Assembly: GCA_009193035.1 (NCBI GenBank)
Contig: SWDT01000006.1
Location: 620,001 to 684,000, forward strand
Reading direction: 5' to 3'
Length of the DNA: 64,000 nt
Origin: Halicephalobus mephisto
Lineage: Eukaryota; Nematoda; Chromadorea; Rhabditida; Panagrolaimidae
Positions 25,901 to 35,889 of this stretch are shown here, one piece after another (position 1 is the stretch's first letter; every line of letters starts with the position of its first letter). Under the pieces are notes generated by a model. It saw nothing but the letters and a program-made list of their open reading frames with translations, was not told the origin of the DNA and made no database searches. A program made the translations under genes and the position numbers.

Positions 25901-26484
25901 TTTCTAATTTTAGTATTCGTGTTGAGAGTCATTTTTGGAGTTTTTGGAAAAATTAATGACTTTTGACGCGAATAATAGATTCAAAAAATGTTTATATGTG
26001 AGATGTTTTTCTATTTTTTTTGTTTTTCAGGTCTGGCAATCGATGGGAACTGGTCATTGATCGAAAGCAGCAGGTGTGCGCAGAAGTCAATAATGAAAGC
26101 CCCGGTCGGCTAATTGTGAGCGTGACGTCCGGCTCTTTGAGATTCTCGAAGAACAAAGAACCTTCATTTGCATGCGCGTCCAATTTGAATTCAGACTCGT
26201 TAATCATCGTCTTGGCCAGATGGTCTGGTCATTTACATCTGGAACAACAGATGCAGAATCGGGACTTTTTTGATTCATGTAGAAAAAAATTTTTTTTATT
26301 TATATAAAAACCAACCGTTTTTTTGAGGTTCTTTGAAACCCAACGATGAAAATTGGTAGTTTAATCTGTCGAGGTTTTCTTCTGGCAATGAACCACCGGA
26401 GATGAATCCTTCTTCTCCTGAGGTGGAGGATCTAGAGGAAGAATCGGTCTTCTTGGGTTCCGGTGTGAGGTGACGGTCGTTCAT
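13922..26484 (-). CDS. mex-3: MEX-3: two-KH-domain RNA-binding protein
   Basis: Four exons, minus strand: 26484-26316, 22689-22635, 17963-17602, 14907-13922 (523 residues). Phases 1, 2, 1 match at every join. The start is preceded in frame by TGA. Exon 1 holds a [13 protein letters not shown] motif like the LDQLSLLGL segment of animal MEX3 proteins. Exon 3 ends in [20 protein letters not shown] sequence (here [16 protein letters not shown]) and exon 4 continues [17 protein letters not shown]1 with GRQG. KH2 is [17 protein letters not shown] with GPKG. The long C-terminal tail is rich in N, S, Q and G and there is no RING finger, as in C. elegans. MEX-3 represses translation of maternal mRNAs such as pal-1 in the anterior embryo and germline. 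The introns (3.6, 4.7, 2.7 kb) are repeat-filled. The tiny 55-nt exon 2 is supported by phase and perfect splice sites. Confidence 0.93.
15600..15790. promoter_or_regulatory. GC-richer island with E2F-like sites inside mex-3 intron 3
   Basis: TTTTCCCGCGCAG (about 15604), TTTTGGCGCCAATT (about 15684) and GGCGGGAAA (about 15716) lie within 120 bp, next to an AATCGATAATTTGG. The surrounding intron is AT-rich. Position and composition suit an internal promoter or enhancer; this is inference. Confidence 0.35.
16400..16930. repeat. Direct repeat with TTGGTCYCGACA / TTCGTGTCRGGACC motifs
   Basis: AACCTTGGTCCCGACATGCA (16401) and AACCTTGGTCTCGACACTCA (16768) begin two related stretches, both continuing to CGAGTT(C/G)AATA. 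Between and after them the opposite orientation appears (TTTCGTGTCAGGACCGAAG at 16560, TTCTTGTCGGGACC at 16663, ATTCGTGTCGAGACC at 16913). Confidence 0.55.
16950..17340. other. Less AT-rich island in mex-3 intron 3
   Basis: Frames are open on both strands for 60-75 codons, which leaves coding status undecided. No domain recognised. Confidence 0.25.
18360..18800. repeat. Array of heat-shock-element-like TTCnnGAA repeats
   Basis: Tandem, diverged units near 30-60 nt built on GATTCTGGAAAATT and AAATTTCTA. At 18726-18743 the run TTCTGGAAAATTCTAGAA is four alternating TTC/GAA units, a perfect heat-shock element. It lies in mex-3 intron 2/3 flank. Confidence 0.6.
19635..19800. repeat. 33-bp minisatellite
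   Basis: Units of AGACCTCCAGAAGCCT followed by GAAAGAAGTCTCAGA or CAATGAAGTCTCAGA repeat about five times with the two variants alternating. Confidence 0.8.
20060..20280. other. GC-richer island in mex-3 intron 2
   Basis: Both strands are open: plus reads [18 protein letters not shown] then stop, minus gives a cysteine-rich frame. No splice evidence decides between them. Possibly an alternative exon or regulatory island. Confidence 0.25.
20470..21330. repeat. Repeat family with TTCCACTCRAGACCAT / GGTCCTGAGTGGAAA dyads
   Basis: Units of roughly 60-90 bp recur about ten times: CTCGGTCCTAAGTGGAAAAT, an AT spacer, then TTCCACTCGAGACCAT. The two motifs are reverse complements of one another, so each unit can fold as a hairpin. 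Copies at 20550-20800 and 21040-21210 are nearly identical. Confidence 0.75.
21690..22130. repeat. About 120-bp tandem repeat
   Basis: Three to four units containing GAATTTACTGACATYTATGA, AAATTTCGAAATCAAAAAA, TGGCAGGTTGCTCGCA and AAAAATCCGCAGTTTTTC. Confidence 0.7.
22140..22600 (-). other. Exon-like island directly after mex-3 exon 2
   Basis: On the minus strand an acceptor AAACCAG at about 22580 could join mex-3 exon 2 in frame. It would then read [15 protein letters not shown], then APLCAGHM-like spacing (CVLC...PLCAGH), ending at a stop about 40 residues later. If used, this would make a short MEX-3 isoform without KH domains. It could equally be chance. The part from 22140 to 22330 is also open. 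Confidence 0.25.
22690..23210. repeat. Satellite of about 180 bp made of TTTTTTATATAAAA words
   Basis: The block 22740-22920 is repeated almost exactly at 22921-23103, and each block is itself composed of ~30-bp units of TTTTTTATATAAAATGATAAAA. Confidence 0.85.
23462..23740. repeat. Segmental duplicate, copy 1 (pair at 26634-26908)
   Basis: About 275 bp starting GAAAGTGACAGAAATTA is nearly identical to 26634-26908. Internally it is HSE-like (ATTCTAGAA, GATTCTGGAG). Copy 1 lies in mex-3 intron 1, copy 2 just upstream of the mex-3 start. Confidence 0.85.
24090..24335. repeat. Tandem repeat of about 47 bp
   Basis: Five to six units of TTTTTTAAATTCCAAAAAAT followed by TTAGTTTTATTTAAAAAAA. Confidence 0.8.
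24470..25080. repeat. Repeat family with TTCCAGTCRAGACC / TTGGTCCTGAATGGAAA dyads
   Basis: Seven or more units resembling those at 20.5-21.3 kb but with CCAGTC in place of CCACTC. The half-motifs again occur in alternating orientation. Confidence 0.7.
25640..25990. repeat. About 130-bp tandem repeat carrying TTCATATATGAAAAAT
   Basis: Palindrome copies at about 25657, 25758 and 25887 each precede TTCTAATTTT, ATTCGTGTCGAGAGTCATTT and AATTAATGACTTTTGAC. It is one place where the CATATATG and CGTGTCGAGA motif families are joined. Confidence 0.75.
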
Positions 26485-26633
26485 GTTTCACTCGGATCTC
26501 ATGCAAGTTCGAGCACGCAAGATTTTTCGATGGAAATGAGCACCACTAAAAAACTTAAAATCACACTAATATAAAAATAGAAAATAAACATGAAATCATC
26601 TCGACACGAATTATGAAATTTTTATCGCATTTT

Positions 26634-26908
26634 GAAAGTGACAGAAATTAGTTGTGAGATTCCAGAAGCTCAGATTGGATTACAGGAGGTTTCTGAAGTT
26701 TTATGGATTTCTGGATGATTTTAGGGTTTTTCAACTTGGATTCTGGGATTTTTAAGGAATTCTGGAGATTTAAATAGGATTCTAGAAAACTTTGGAAAGT
26801 TTTAACTTGGATTCTGGAGCTTCCTAGAAGTTATTCAGGAGATTCTAGAACCTTCCATAAAATTCTACAAGGTTTTAACAAATTCCAACTTGGATTCTGG
26901 AGGTTTCC
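26634..26908. repeat. Segmental duplicate, copy 2 (pair at 23462-23740)
   Basis: Same orientation as copy 1, 3.17 kb apart, only a few substitutions, so the duplication is young. Confidence 0.85.
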
Positions 26909-27059
26909 AGAAGAATACCTGCAAGATTTCAGAATCTCCTGTAAAATTCCGAACTGTTTTGAGCACTTTCTACTGGATTCTGGAAAATTCTAGAAGCTCG
27001 GAGAGAATTCTAGTAATTGTAAACAGCTAAAAATGGAAAAAGAGTAAAAATGACCAAAA

Positions 27060-27270
27060 ACGTCTCGACACGGAACGAAAGCCGATCTCTCGATCGACTT
27101 GGCTTCCCCGTCGAGGACTCAACGCAAACAACTCGTCAACGGACTTTTCAAGAATTGATTCAAAAAAGAATACTCTAAGTTCCAAACCAGGAATGACTGG
27201 CCAAAAATAACGGAAAAGAAAACCATGGAAAATCTCCGCCCCGCGCGACATCTGTCCATCGTTGGTCACT
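27060..27270 (-). other. Exon-like frame, unidentified gene
   Basis: After an acceptor CCTAAACAG (27271-27273) the minus strand is open for about 70 codons: VTNDGQMSRGAEIFHG, then FRYFWPVIPGLELRVFF and ELFALSPRRGSQVDREIG. The incoming phase (2) matches the donor of the exon-like frame at 29803. The right-hand end is unclear. No family recognised. Confidence 0.3.
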
Positions 27271-27699
27271 CTGTTTAGGTGAAAATGAGGCAATTTAATA
27301 TTTGTCTAGCTGTATATTGCAATGACACTAGGCACAAACATAACAACCGCGAGAAAACGGGGCTTCCGCCTTGAGGCAAAACGCAACAACCAAAGAGCAA
27401 TCCAAGTCGCGGGTGCCTAGCACTGCCTTGGTCCCTATTCGGCTTCCTAAAGCCTGACTTTGGCACTCTGGAACTGCTTCTGAAAAGCAAGCATCAACTT
27501 GAGGCTCTCTTTCCTCTTCGACAATGGCACGGCCAGTCGATGACGGCCATTTTCGACAAATTTTGCACTCGAAATTGGAGACTTTGTATTTTGTAAATTT
27601 TTAAGCTATAAAAAATCGAACATCACACTACTACAGAGACAAATCAATGTTTTTTCAAATTGTCCTAACACCAATTTAGAACTTAAAAATTTGCAAAAT

Positions 27700-28000
27700 A
27701 CAAAAATTTCGAAATTTTTAAGTTATATAAAAAACTGAACTAATATGAAGTATTTTTTGGAATTGTCCAGTCACGACTTGAGGGTTGAAGATGTTCCAGA
27801 ACATTCCGGAAGACTTGGGAAGCTACCAATGAGATTTCCCGAGACTCCACGAGCATGTATAGGATTCTCCGAGGTCCCGGGATTGCCTTCTGGACTAGCT
27901 TCCGCAACCCTTAGATCCTTTACTTCACGACCCTAGAAACCTTCCAAATTCCCCAGAATACAAATTTACATCGAATCTTCCTTTTTTATCAAATTTTAAA
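27700..28000 (+). repeat. Duplicated 300-bp unit with intact 63-codon frame, copy 1
   Basis: The frame 27745-27936 starts MKYFLELSSHDLRVEDVPEH and ends in RSFTSRP before a stop. Copy 2 lies at 31190-31490, same strand, and also keeps the frame. The unit is GC-richer than its surroundings and contains TCCAGTCACGACTTGAGG. No known family. Confidence 0.75.
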
Positions 28001-29159
28001 ATTTCCGAATTTCGAACAATTCCAGATTTCAGAAATTTAAACAAAATTTCAGTTAGTCAAAATCCAAATATTTCCTTAAAAATAAGGATTCAACTACTTT
28101 CCTGTTTTTTGGACAAAATGCAAATCAAAGAAATGAAGGAAGTTTGGCTGAAAAGCTATCGTTTCGAACACTCAAGGTATAGCGATGAATTTTCAACCAA
28201 GCTTTCGTCATTTGTTGTACTTGCATTTCCCAAACAAAACAGGAAATAGGGATATTTTCCGGGATACAGAAGTTAAAATGCAAACATTGTATAAATACAG
28301 TATCCAGTAAAGGTAAAAAAGTTGAAAATTATTTACAGTATTTAGTGGAGTTGTCAGTTCCGCAATTATTTACAATATTTAAAAAATCCGGGAATTTTAG
28401 AATTACCAAAGTACAATATTTAGTGAAATTATCAATTTTAGAATTGTTTAGTACTGTAGTTATTAATTTAAAAGTTACCCAAATACAGTATTCATTAAAT
28501 TTATCAATTTCGAAATCACCTACAGTATCTATTAAATTTCTAAATGTAAAAATTCCTCAAATACCGTATCTACTAAATACAGTAATTTTAAAATTGTTTA
28601 ATACTGTAGATATCGATTTCGTAATTATCTAAACGCAGTATTACCAGATTTATCAATTTTAGAATTTTCGTCTTGGGAAATATAGATTTGGATATCTTGG
28701 ATAAATTTATCGCTGGAATTGTAATTCCGAAATTCCTCGAGGGAGTCGTTAGCAGGAACGACAAGAGCGGATTTGGATATAAAATCTGAATCGTGCTTCC
28801 TGAACCAGAAACCTCGACAGGAAACGAAAAAATTTTCCCGAAAGCTGTCAAAACTACCAAGCTGTCAAAATCCAGTCAGGACCCCTTTCCGACCATTTCT
28901 AGAATTTTCTCTAAAGTATAATGACGCCAGGTGTCCCTCCAAATGGTCAACGGCAGATGTGGATGACAGACAGCCATGATCCCTTTTGATCTAAGTTGGA
29001 TTTTGCCCTAGAAGAAGAAAGACTCAATTGGATTAGCGCTAACGAGCCATCTTTTCTCTGAAAAAATGAATGCCGTTCTGCGAAGTCGGCCTTTCAAAAA
29101 AACAGCGAACCAAAATTAAAATTTTCAAAGTATTTCAAATTTACGAAAAAACTCCAAAA

Positions 29160-29480
29160 AAATTAAACTTTCGCTTCAGGACCAAAGACTAAAAAAATTA
29201 AATTTTAAAATTTCCTACTGTAGTAAAAACCAAAAATTTCGCTTCAGGACCAAAGACTAAAAAAAGTAAATTTTAAAATTTCCTACTGTAGTAAAAACCA
29301 AAAATTTCGCTTCAGGACCAAAGACTAAAAAAAGTAAATTTTAAAATTTCCTACTGTAGTAAAAACCAAAAATTTCGCTTCAGGACCAAAAACTAGAAGA
29401 AACTTAAAATTTTCGAAAAATTGATTTTTAAATTTCTTCGTTGTAGTGAACATAAATTTCGCGTCAGGACCAAAGACTGA
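29160..29480. repeat. 68-bp tandem repeat with TTCGCTTCAGGACCAAAGA
   Basis: Start points of TTCGCTTCAGG at about 29169, 29238, 29306 and 29374, then a TTCGCGTCAGGACC variant at 29459. Units share TTTCCTACTGTAGTAAAAAC. Confidence 0.9.
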
Positions 29481-29802
29481 AGTAAATCGAATAAATTTAA
29501 TATTTCTAAGAAATGAAATTTTTCAATTCTTTACAGTAGTAAAATTAAAATTTTCACGACAGGAACAAGAAATAAAATAAATTCGATATTTTTAAAACAT
29601 AAAAAAATAGATTTTTTAATATTTTTTATTTAGATAATTTTCGGAGTTAAAAAAAAGTAAATTTTTAGGTAACTTTTGAAATTTAAAAAAAAAGTAGATT
29701 TTTGGATAATTTTTTGAAATTAAAAAAAGTAGATTTTTGGGCAATTTTTGATTGTGTTGAAATTTGTAGTTTTCGCGGCAAGACGTGGTTTCCAAAACTT
29801 AC

Positions 29803-29959
29803 AATCCATGAGAAAAGCAATTGTAAATTTCGCTCACGTCGACCCAGGTTCCATTAGCGGTTTCGACTGTTCCGAGAGACAGACATTCGGATGGACGGAC
29901 AGCTGCTTGTTTGTGCGGAACTCCCTCTGTCGCGTACCTCCTTCCCTCCCGTTTTTTTG
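29803..29959 (-). other. Exon-like frame, unidentified gene
   Basis: Acceptor TTTTGCAG, donor GTAAGT. The frame reads KKREGRRYATEGVPHKQ, then VRPSECLSLGTVETANGTWV and EIYNCFSHGL, phase 1 in and 2 out. This is one of the better exon candidates in the repeat territory. Confidence 0.35.
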
Positions 29960-30909
29960 CTGCAAAATCTCCATCCGCAGTTTTTTGGATTTTCAATTGC
30001 CTTAAAAATTTAAAAAATCTCTTGAGAGAAAAACAATAGCTTAAAGAAGAAAAATCTTTAAATTTTTATTGGATTTCAAAAGTTGCTGGTTTTGATCGAT
30101 TGGAATAGGGTCCCTGGGGGCTCGAGCATTGGTTCGGAAAAAATTTAAAAAATATAGAATTAAATAAAAATAATTAAATTTTGTTGATTTTTTCCGAGGA
30201 CAAAAATTATGATTTTTAAAAACAAAGCTTTCGGAGAACTTTCGCGACGAGACAACTTTCGAGACCCTGCTGTTCTTTGTTGGTCCATCCGAAGTGTTTT
30301 TCTACTCGAACACCCTCGTTATTTCACGTGAATAACTAATCTTGACGGGACTAACAATGAAAACCCAGAAACTCGGAAGTTTTCTCGACACGAAAAAAGT
30401 TTTTGAAAATCATCCAAGAACAAAGAATTTTCAATTTTTTCAATTTAAATATATTTATAAAAAAAGAATTTTCAATTTTCCCAATTTAAATATTTTTATA
30501 AAAAAGAAAAAATTCCAATTTTCCCAGTTTAAATATTTAAAAAAAGAAAAAAGTTCAATTTTTTCAATTTAAATATTTTTATTAAAAAATTTCAATTTTC
30601 TCAATTTAAATATTTTTATAAAAAAATTTCAATTTTGGTCCCGGGACGAATAATACTTACATCATTTTTTCAATTTTGGTCATGACACGAATGTCAATTA
30701 AATTGTTTTTAAAAGTTCTTGAGCAATTTCTGTAAAAACATATTTTTTTCAATTTTGGTCTTGACACGAATAATGCTTTTGTTATTTTTCGGATGTTTAC
30801 TATTGTTAATTACTAAATTTCATTTTTTCGAACATGAAGTTTTTAAAAATTAAAAATTATCTTCAAAAACAAGAAGCCTAAAATCCGCGTAAGGACAAAG
30901 ATTAAAGAA

Positions 30910-31081
30910 CTCGATCTCTTGACGAAAACCAAAAGTTACGTGTTTGTTATCCCAAAAAACCATATGGACAAGACAATTGTTCTGCAGATCGCCCAGAAGC
31001 GTTTGCGATTAGTCGTAAAATCGGATGGAAAAGGAAGCGCCATTCCTGTCGCGGGTATTGTTTTATCAATGCACAAATGAC
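30910..31081 (+). other. Exon-like island, unidentified
   Basis: Plus strand reads YVFVIPKNHMDKTIVLQIAQ, then KRLRLVVKSDGKGSAIPVAG and a stop (TGA at about 31078). The opposite strand is open too, so the direction is not settled. Unlike the neighbouring DNA it is not repetitive. Confidence 0.3.
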
Positions 31082-31189
31082 TACTTTCATCTTTGAAATA
31101 AAAATCGCACTATTATCATAAAATTCAGGAATGAGGGTTGTTATGAAATCATCCTGACACGAATTTAGAACTTGAGAAAATTTCGAAAT

Positions 31190-31490
31190 TTTTGTATTTT
31201 GTAAATTTTTAAGTTATATAAAAAATCGAACTAATATGAAGTATTTTTTGGAATTGTCCAGTCACGACTTGAGGGTTGAAGATGTTCCAGAACATTCCGG
31301 GAGACTTGGGAAGCTACCAGTGAGATTTCCCGAGACTCCACGAGCGTCCATGGGATTCTCCGAGGTCCCGGGATTGCCTTCTGGACTAGCTTCCGCAACC
31401 CTTGGATCTTTTACTTCACGACCCTAGAAACCTTCCAAATTCCCCAGAATACAAATTTACATCGAATCTTCCATTTTTATCAAATTTTAA
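31190..31490 (+). repeat. Duplicated 300-bp unit with intact 63-codon frame, copy 2
   Basis: Frame 31236-31427 differs from copy 1 by four residues only (for example LPVRF against LPMRF, ASMGF against ACIGF). The copies are 3.49 kb apart. Confidence 0.75.
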
Positions 31491-31859
31491 AAATCTTCAA
31501 CTTTCACTGGATTCTGAACACTTCTTTGGAATTATAAAAACTTCTAAAGGTTCTAGAACCTTCCATTAATTCTGGAAGATCCTAAAAAATTCAAATAAAT
31601 TCTAAAAGACCCTCGAGTCGACGAAATTCCAAATTTTTCAGAAAATTCGATTAATACAGAACATTACAAGAAATTTCCTTCTTCAATGTCATTCTTATAA
31701 AAAATAATCAAGAAAAAACGCTTCAAATCACTGGAAAAAAAAAGATAACGATTTGAACTAAGAAAAAGCGAACGAGTCAGTTTGGCGCCTAAAGTCGAAT
31801 CAAAAATGCGACGAAAAAACCTGCCTCCAATAATTTGGCGTATTTCAAGGGTGTTCGTT

Positions 31860-32440
31860 TTTGTCTTCGATCATTTTAGAGGTAAAAAATTTAGAAAAAA
31901 AGTGATTTTTCCTAAAATTGAAGGTACTTGGGACATTTTGCCAATTGCGCGGGAAATTAGGGAATTCGAATTTCAGAACTCAAATAAGGCTTAGTACATT
32001 TTCTAAAATTTCTACATTAAATAAAAAACAAACAAATTACAAAATAACTACTTTTAACAAAATTAATGTTACTTGGAACATTTCGCCAATTGCGCGGGAA
32101 AGCGTTAAATTTGAACTTCGGAATTAAATTTTTGTTTGGTACAATTTCTAAAATTTCCACATCAAGTAAAAAATAAACAAATTACAAAATAACTACTTTT
32201 AACAAAATTAATGGTACTTGGAACATTTCGCCAATTGCGCGGGAAAGCGTTAAATTTGAACTTCGGAATAGAATTAGATTTATTATAATTTTTTAAACTC
32301 CTAAATTAAGCAAGAAACAAAAATTTCTGCAAAAAGTACTTTTTACTAAAATCAATGGTACTTAGAACACTTGGCCAATCAAGCGGGAAATTGTAAAATT
32401 CAAATTTCGTAATCAAAACTGGGTTCATTACACTTTTGAC
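31860..32440. repeat. 145-bp tandem repeat, each unit with CCAATTGCGCGGGAAA
   Basis: Four units. The core begins at 31941, 32086, 32231 and 32375, a spacing of 145, 145 and 144 bp. The first three cores are CCAATTGCGCGGGAAA, the fourth CCAATCAAGCGGGAAA. The core joins a CCAAT box to a textbook E2F site (TTTCCCGCGC on the other strand). Flanks hold GGTACTTGGAACATTT. Confidence 0.9.
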
Positions 32441-32442
32441 TC

Positions 32443-32547
32443 TCAGATTAAGTTCGAAGATAGCGATTTCAAAATCCACAATGTCCTTGAGGCTTTCGCA
32501 ATAACCGATAGACCAGAGCGAGAGGGGAACAATGACAGACTTTCCTG
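32443..32547 (+). other. Exon-like island, unidentified
   Basis: After an acceptor ACTCTCAG the plus strand reads IKFEDSDFKIHNVLEAFA then ITDRPEREGNNDRLS and a stop. The minus strand is also open here (starts MSQSGKSVIVPLSLWS). Undecided. Confidence 0.25.
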
Positions 32548-32899
32548 ATTGACTCATTTAGCCAAAAATAAAAACCAAAAATTGACATATCAGATCAAAA
32601 TTACGCAAAAACGATATTTGGAGAAATTGGTTCCAGATGTCTTTTGATCAAAGTAGAAAACTCATTAGAAAAAATCATTTTTAGGTTTATTGCACAGCGG
32701 ACATTTTGAGAGACAACCCATATTCAGTATTTGTTAAAGATTGGCTCAAGCGCCAATTTACACCTCATGTGTCTTCTCTGAGAACGCGCAAGTGGTGGTT
32801 TCCTGTGGAGCTGACAACAGGTGTCCTAGGGTCCGATTGTTCCTGACCCTGGGATCCAAACAACCATTGTATTAGAATCAAATTGGTATTTAAAAATAA

Positions 32900-33220
32900 A
32901 CTTGTCATTTAATCTTCGTCCCGAAACGAAGAGAAATTCTACATTTATCTTTAACAAAATAATTTAATTTTAAGTTACCCAAAAAAATAAATTCATTATT
33001 TAACTTTGGTCCCAAGACGAAAAAAATTTTAAATTTATCTTTAATAAAATAATTTTAAGTTATTTAAAAAATTAACTTATTATTTAACTCTGGTCCTAAG
33101 ACGAAAGAAATTTTTAATTTATTTTTAATAAAATAATTTAATTTTAAATTACCCAAAAAAATAAACTTATTATTTAACTCTGGTCCCGAAACGAAAAAAA
33201 TTTTAATTTATCTTTAATAA
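32900..33220. repeat. About 87-bp tandem repeat with TTTGGTCCCAAGACGAAA
   Basis: Four units: CGTCCCGAAACGAAG, GGTCCCAAGACGAA, GGTCCTAAGACGAA, GGTCCCGAAACGAA, each followed by TTTATCTTTAATAAAATAAT. Confidence 0.8.
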
Positions 33221-33289
33221 TTTAATTTATTGTTTTTTATATTTTAAAAATGAAGTTGACATTTTTCTTTGTTTTCTAAATTTGAAAGA

Positions 33290-33440
33290 TAATCCAAAAA
33301 GTATTCAGAAGCTATTGGAAACTGCACTAGAAGCGGCGAGTTCATCATGTGTTTCAAGACCAAAGTTAAAAAATTCGGTCTGTTCTTTTAAATGGAAATT
33401 ACGAAAGAGGATAATTAGACAAGTCTGACAAAATGCAAGT
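33290..33440. other. Exon-like island, unidentified
   Basis: Plus: after TTTGAAAG, DNPKSIQKLLETALEAASSS then CVSRPKLKNSVCSF. Minus: HMMNSPLLVQFPIASEYFLD. Both look protein-like, so the strand cannot be decided by eye. Confidence 0.25.
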
Positions 33441-33679
33441 TTCTTCATCAGATGAAGAAATTAAGAATGAATATTTGGTCTCACAATCCTGAAAAGTTCC
33501 TCCATGTTGAAATTACTATTTTTTGTTATTCAAATTTTCGTCAAAACAAGACGGTAGTTGTTGACGAATTTTAATTTCAATAAAAATAAATTTTTAAAAA
33601 TAAAAATTGAAAGAGTACAACTCTTTAACGAAAAAATGAAGTCTTGAACGGAAAAGTTGACTTTCATTTTTTTGAAAAT

Positions 33680-34020
33680 AATGGTCTTAGAACGAAGAAT
33701 TTTTAAGAAAATAGTGATCTTAGAACGGAGAATTTAAAAAAATAAAGCTCTTAGAACGAAGAATTTAAAAAAATAAAGGTCTTAGAACGAAGAGTTTTTA
33801 AGAAAATAGTGGTCTTAGAACGAAGAATTTTTAAGAAAATAAAGGTCTTAGAACGAAGAATTTTATTTCAACATAGTTCTAGAACGAAAATTAACTTTGT
33901 AGAAATAACGATCTTAAAACAGAAATTAATCTCTTTGAATAATAATCCTAAAACGAAAATTTTTCAGAAATACGATTCTAGAACGAAAATATTTTTTATT
34001 TTATGAAAATTAATCCTTAA
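33680..34020. repeat. 33-bp minisatellite of GGTCTTAGAACGAAGAATTT
   Basis: At least seven units decaying toward the right (GATCTTAAAACAGA, ATCCTAAAACGAAA). Confidence 0.85.
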
Positions 34021-34257
34021 ACGAAAAAAAAAATAAATTTTAGTATTTGGTTTTAAAAAAAAGATTTATACTGGTTTTGAAGCGAAAATAGATCTTTTTC
34101 CTATTAAAACTGGTCTCACCACGAAAATTCTGTTTTTTATTACTAAACTCTGCTACCGACAAGAGACCGAACCGAACAATCCATCAAGAAGAGGACCAGT
34201 CAAAGTCAACACGCAACTCACAAATTGAGTCGATCCGGTCCAAATTCGAATTCAAAC

Positions 34258-34330
34258 CTCGAATCCAACTTGTTGTTTGACATTCATTTCCGGTCCATCC
34301 GAGCCATAATTTATTTTTTCCAGAGTACTA
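34258..34330 (-). other. Possible exon of the unidentified minus-strand gene
   Basis: After a GACAG acceptor the minus strand reads STLEKINYGSDGPEMNVKQ then QVGFE before a GTTTGA donor. Incoming phase 2 fits the exon ending at 35337. Weak on its own. Confidence 0.25.
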
Positions 34331-34839
34331 CTGTCGAAATTGACCAGGATGTTGAGAATTCCCGGAGAGCTCTCTGCGGGCGGTTGAATAATCCCTTTTG
34401 TCAGATCCGAGAGGGTCATTATCAATTATTCATCCAAAGAATGACTGTCCGAAAGGGAAACAATGGCCTCTGACCGAGAGGGAAAGTGTTATTTTCTCGA
34501 AAAATAGATAGAGCTGTCATTTTTGTGGACAACCTTGAAAAGTTGAAAACCTGAGAACAACAAAAGGGGCAATTGACGCTGATGGACAAAAACGACCTTG
34601 CTGATTGAGTTTGATTTTTCAAAAAAATGAAAATTATGGCTTCTTTTTTATGGAATTTGGGATTTATTTGGATTCTTGTTCTCTTTGATTTTTAAACGAA
34701 AATGTTATTCGTTTTTGAAACAAATAAAGTCGTAATTCTTCAAAAAATTAAAAACAAAAATATGAAAATAACGTAACGGGTGGGATTTCACTAATATTAG
34801 TTGTAGTTAGTAATTTCGTAAAAAATAAAATTGTCGAAA

Positions 34840-35300
34840 ATTCAAATTTCCCGCCATTTGGCAAAGTGTTTCAAATAACTTTTTTCATGGTCTTGAGTGG
34901 AAAGTGCAAAAAACTCATTACTGATGTTAACTTTATTGAAAAGTTGAAAAACAAAGTACAAATTTATCGAATTTGCATTTTGGGATAAAAAATTCAAATT
35001 TTCCGCCGTTTTGACAAAGTGTTCCAAATATTATTTTTATTTGTGATCTTGAATGGAAAATTTAGAAAATTCATCATTAATGTTGATTTTATTGGAAAAT
35101 TGGGAAATAAATCAAAAAATTCATTAAAATTTGCATTTTGGGATAAAAAATTCAAATTTCCCGCCGTTTTGGCAAAGTGTTCCAAATATTATTTTTATTT
35201 GTGATCTTGAATGGAAAATTTAGAAAATTCATCACTAATGTTGATTTTATTGGAAAATTGGGAAATAAATCAAAAAATTTAAATTTTCAGCAAAATGTTC
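34840..35300. repeat. About 155-bp tandem repeat with TTTCCCGCC sites
   Basis: Three units with CCCGCCRTTTTGRCAAAGTG at about 34850, 35000 and 35159, each followed by CCAAATA, GATCTTGAATGGAAAATTT and GTTGATTTTATTGGAAAA. TTTCCCGCC is an E2F-type half site. Confidence 0.8.
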
Positions 35301-35336
35301 CAAATGCCAATTTTATTACTTCCGGTTGAATCTTAC

Positions 35337-35507
35337 TTTGAAGAGTTTCTTTCAAGATCTTTGGATGTTAATTCTCTACCGTATTCTTTACGATCTGGGC
35401 TCTCGGGGTAAGAGTCATTAGCACTTGAACCGGCGCCTTTCTTCCGGAGGTTCTGTTGCCGACAAAAAGCTTTAAAAATTTTCCTGTTGATTACGGGGTG
35501 AAAACTC
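35337..35507 (-). other. Strong exon candidate of an unidentified gene
   Basis: Acceptor ATTTTTTCAG, donor GTAAGA, phase 2 in and 2 out. It reads SFHPVINRKIFKAFCRQQ, then LRKKGAGSSANDSYPESPDR and KEYGRELTSKDLERNSS. Composition is normal coding and there are no stops in this frame. It joins in phase with the candidate exon at 36430-36528. The protein family is not recognised. Confidence 0.5.
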
Positions 35508-35889
35508 CTGAAAAAATTGCATGTTTCTTGTTTGAACAAGGATTTTTGGGATAATTACTCAGGGTCGACCGAGTGCATTGACCGTAGCGACAATCACTGG
35601 ACGCCAATTTTAAGATGATTGATCGAAAATTGGAAAATTTTTTTTTTCGACAATGTGGTGCAGATGCAAAGCAGTAAAAGCCGCGCTGGATTATGGTCTT
35701 GAAGGCAATTAGGCTCTTTCAAATTGTCCGCATTCAGTTTTAATTCTGGAAAAGGATCTTGAAAATAAAATTGGGGGTCACGAAAGAATATAACAAAGAA
35801 AATTAAAAATATTTCGGAATAATTTACAAATTGCAAAATATTTTGCAAAGTAATAGATGGTTGTGGCGAAATGACTCCACTGTCAAGAT

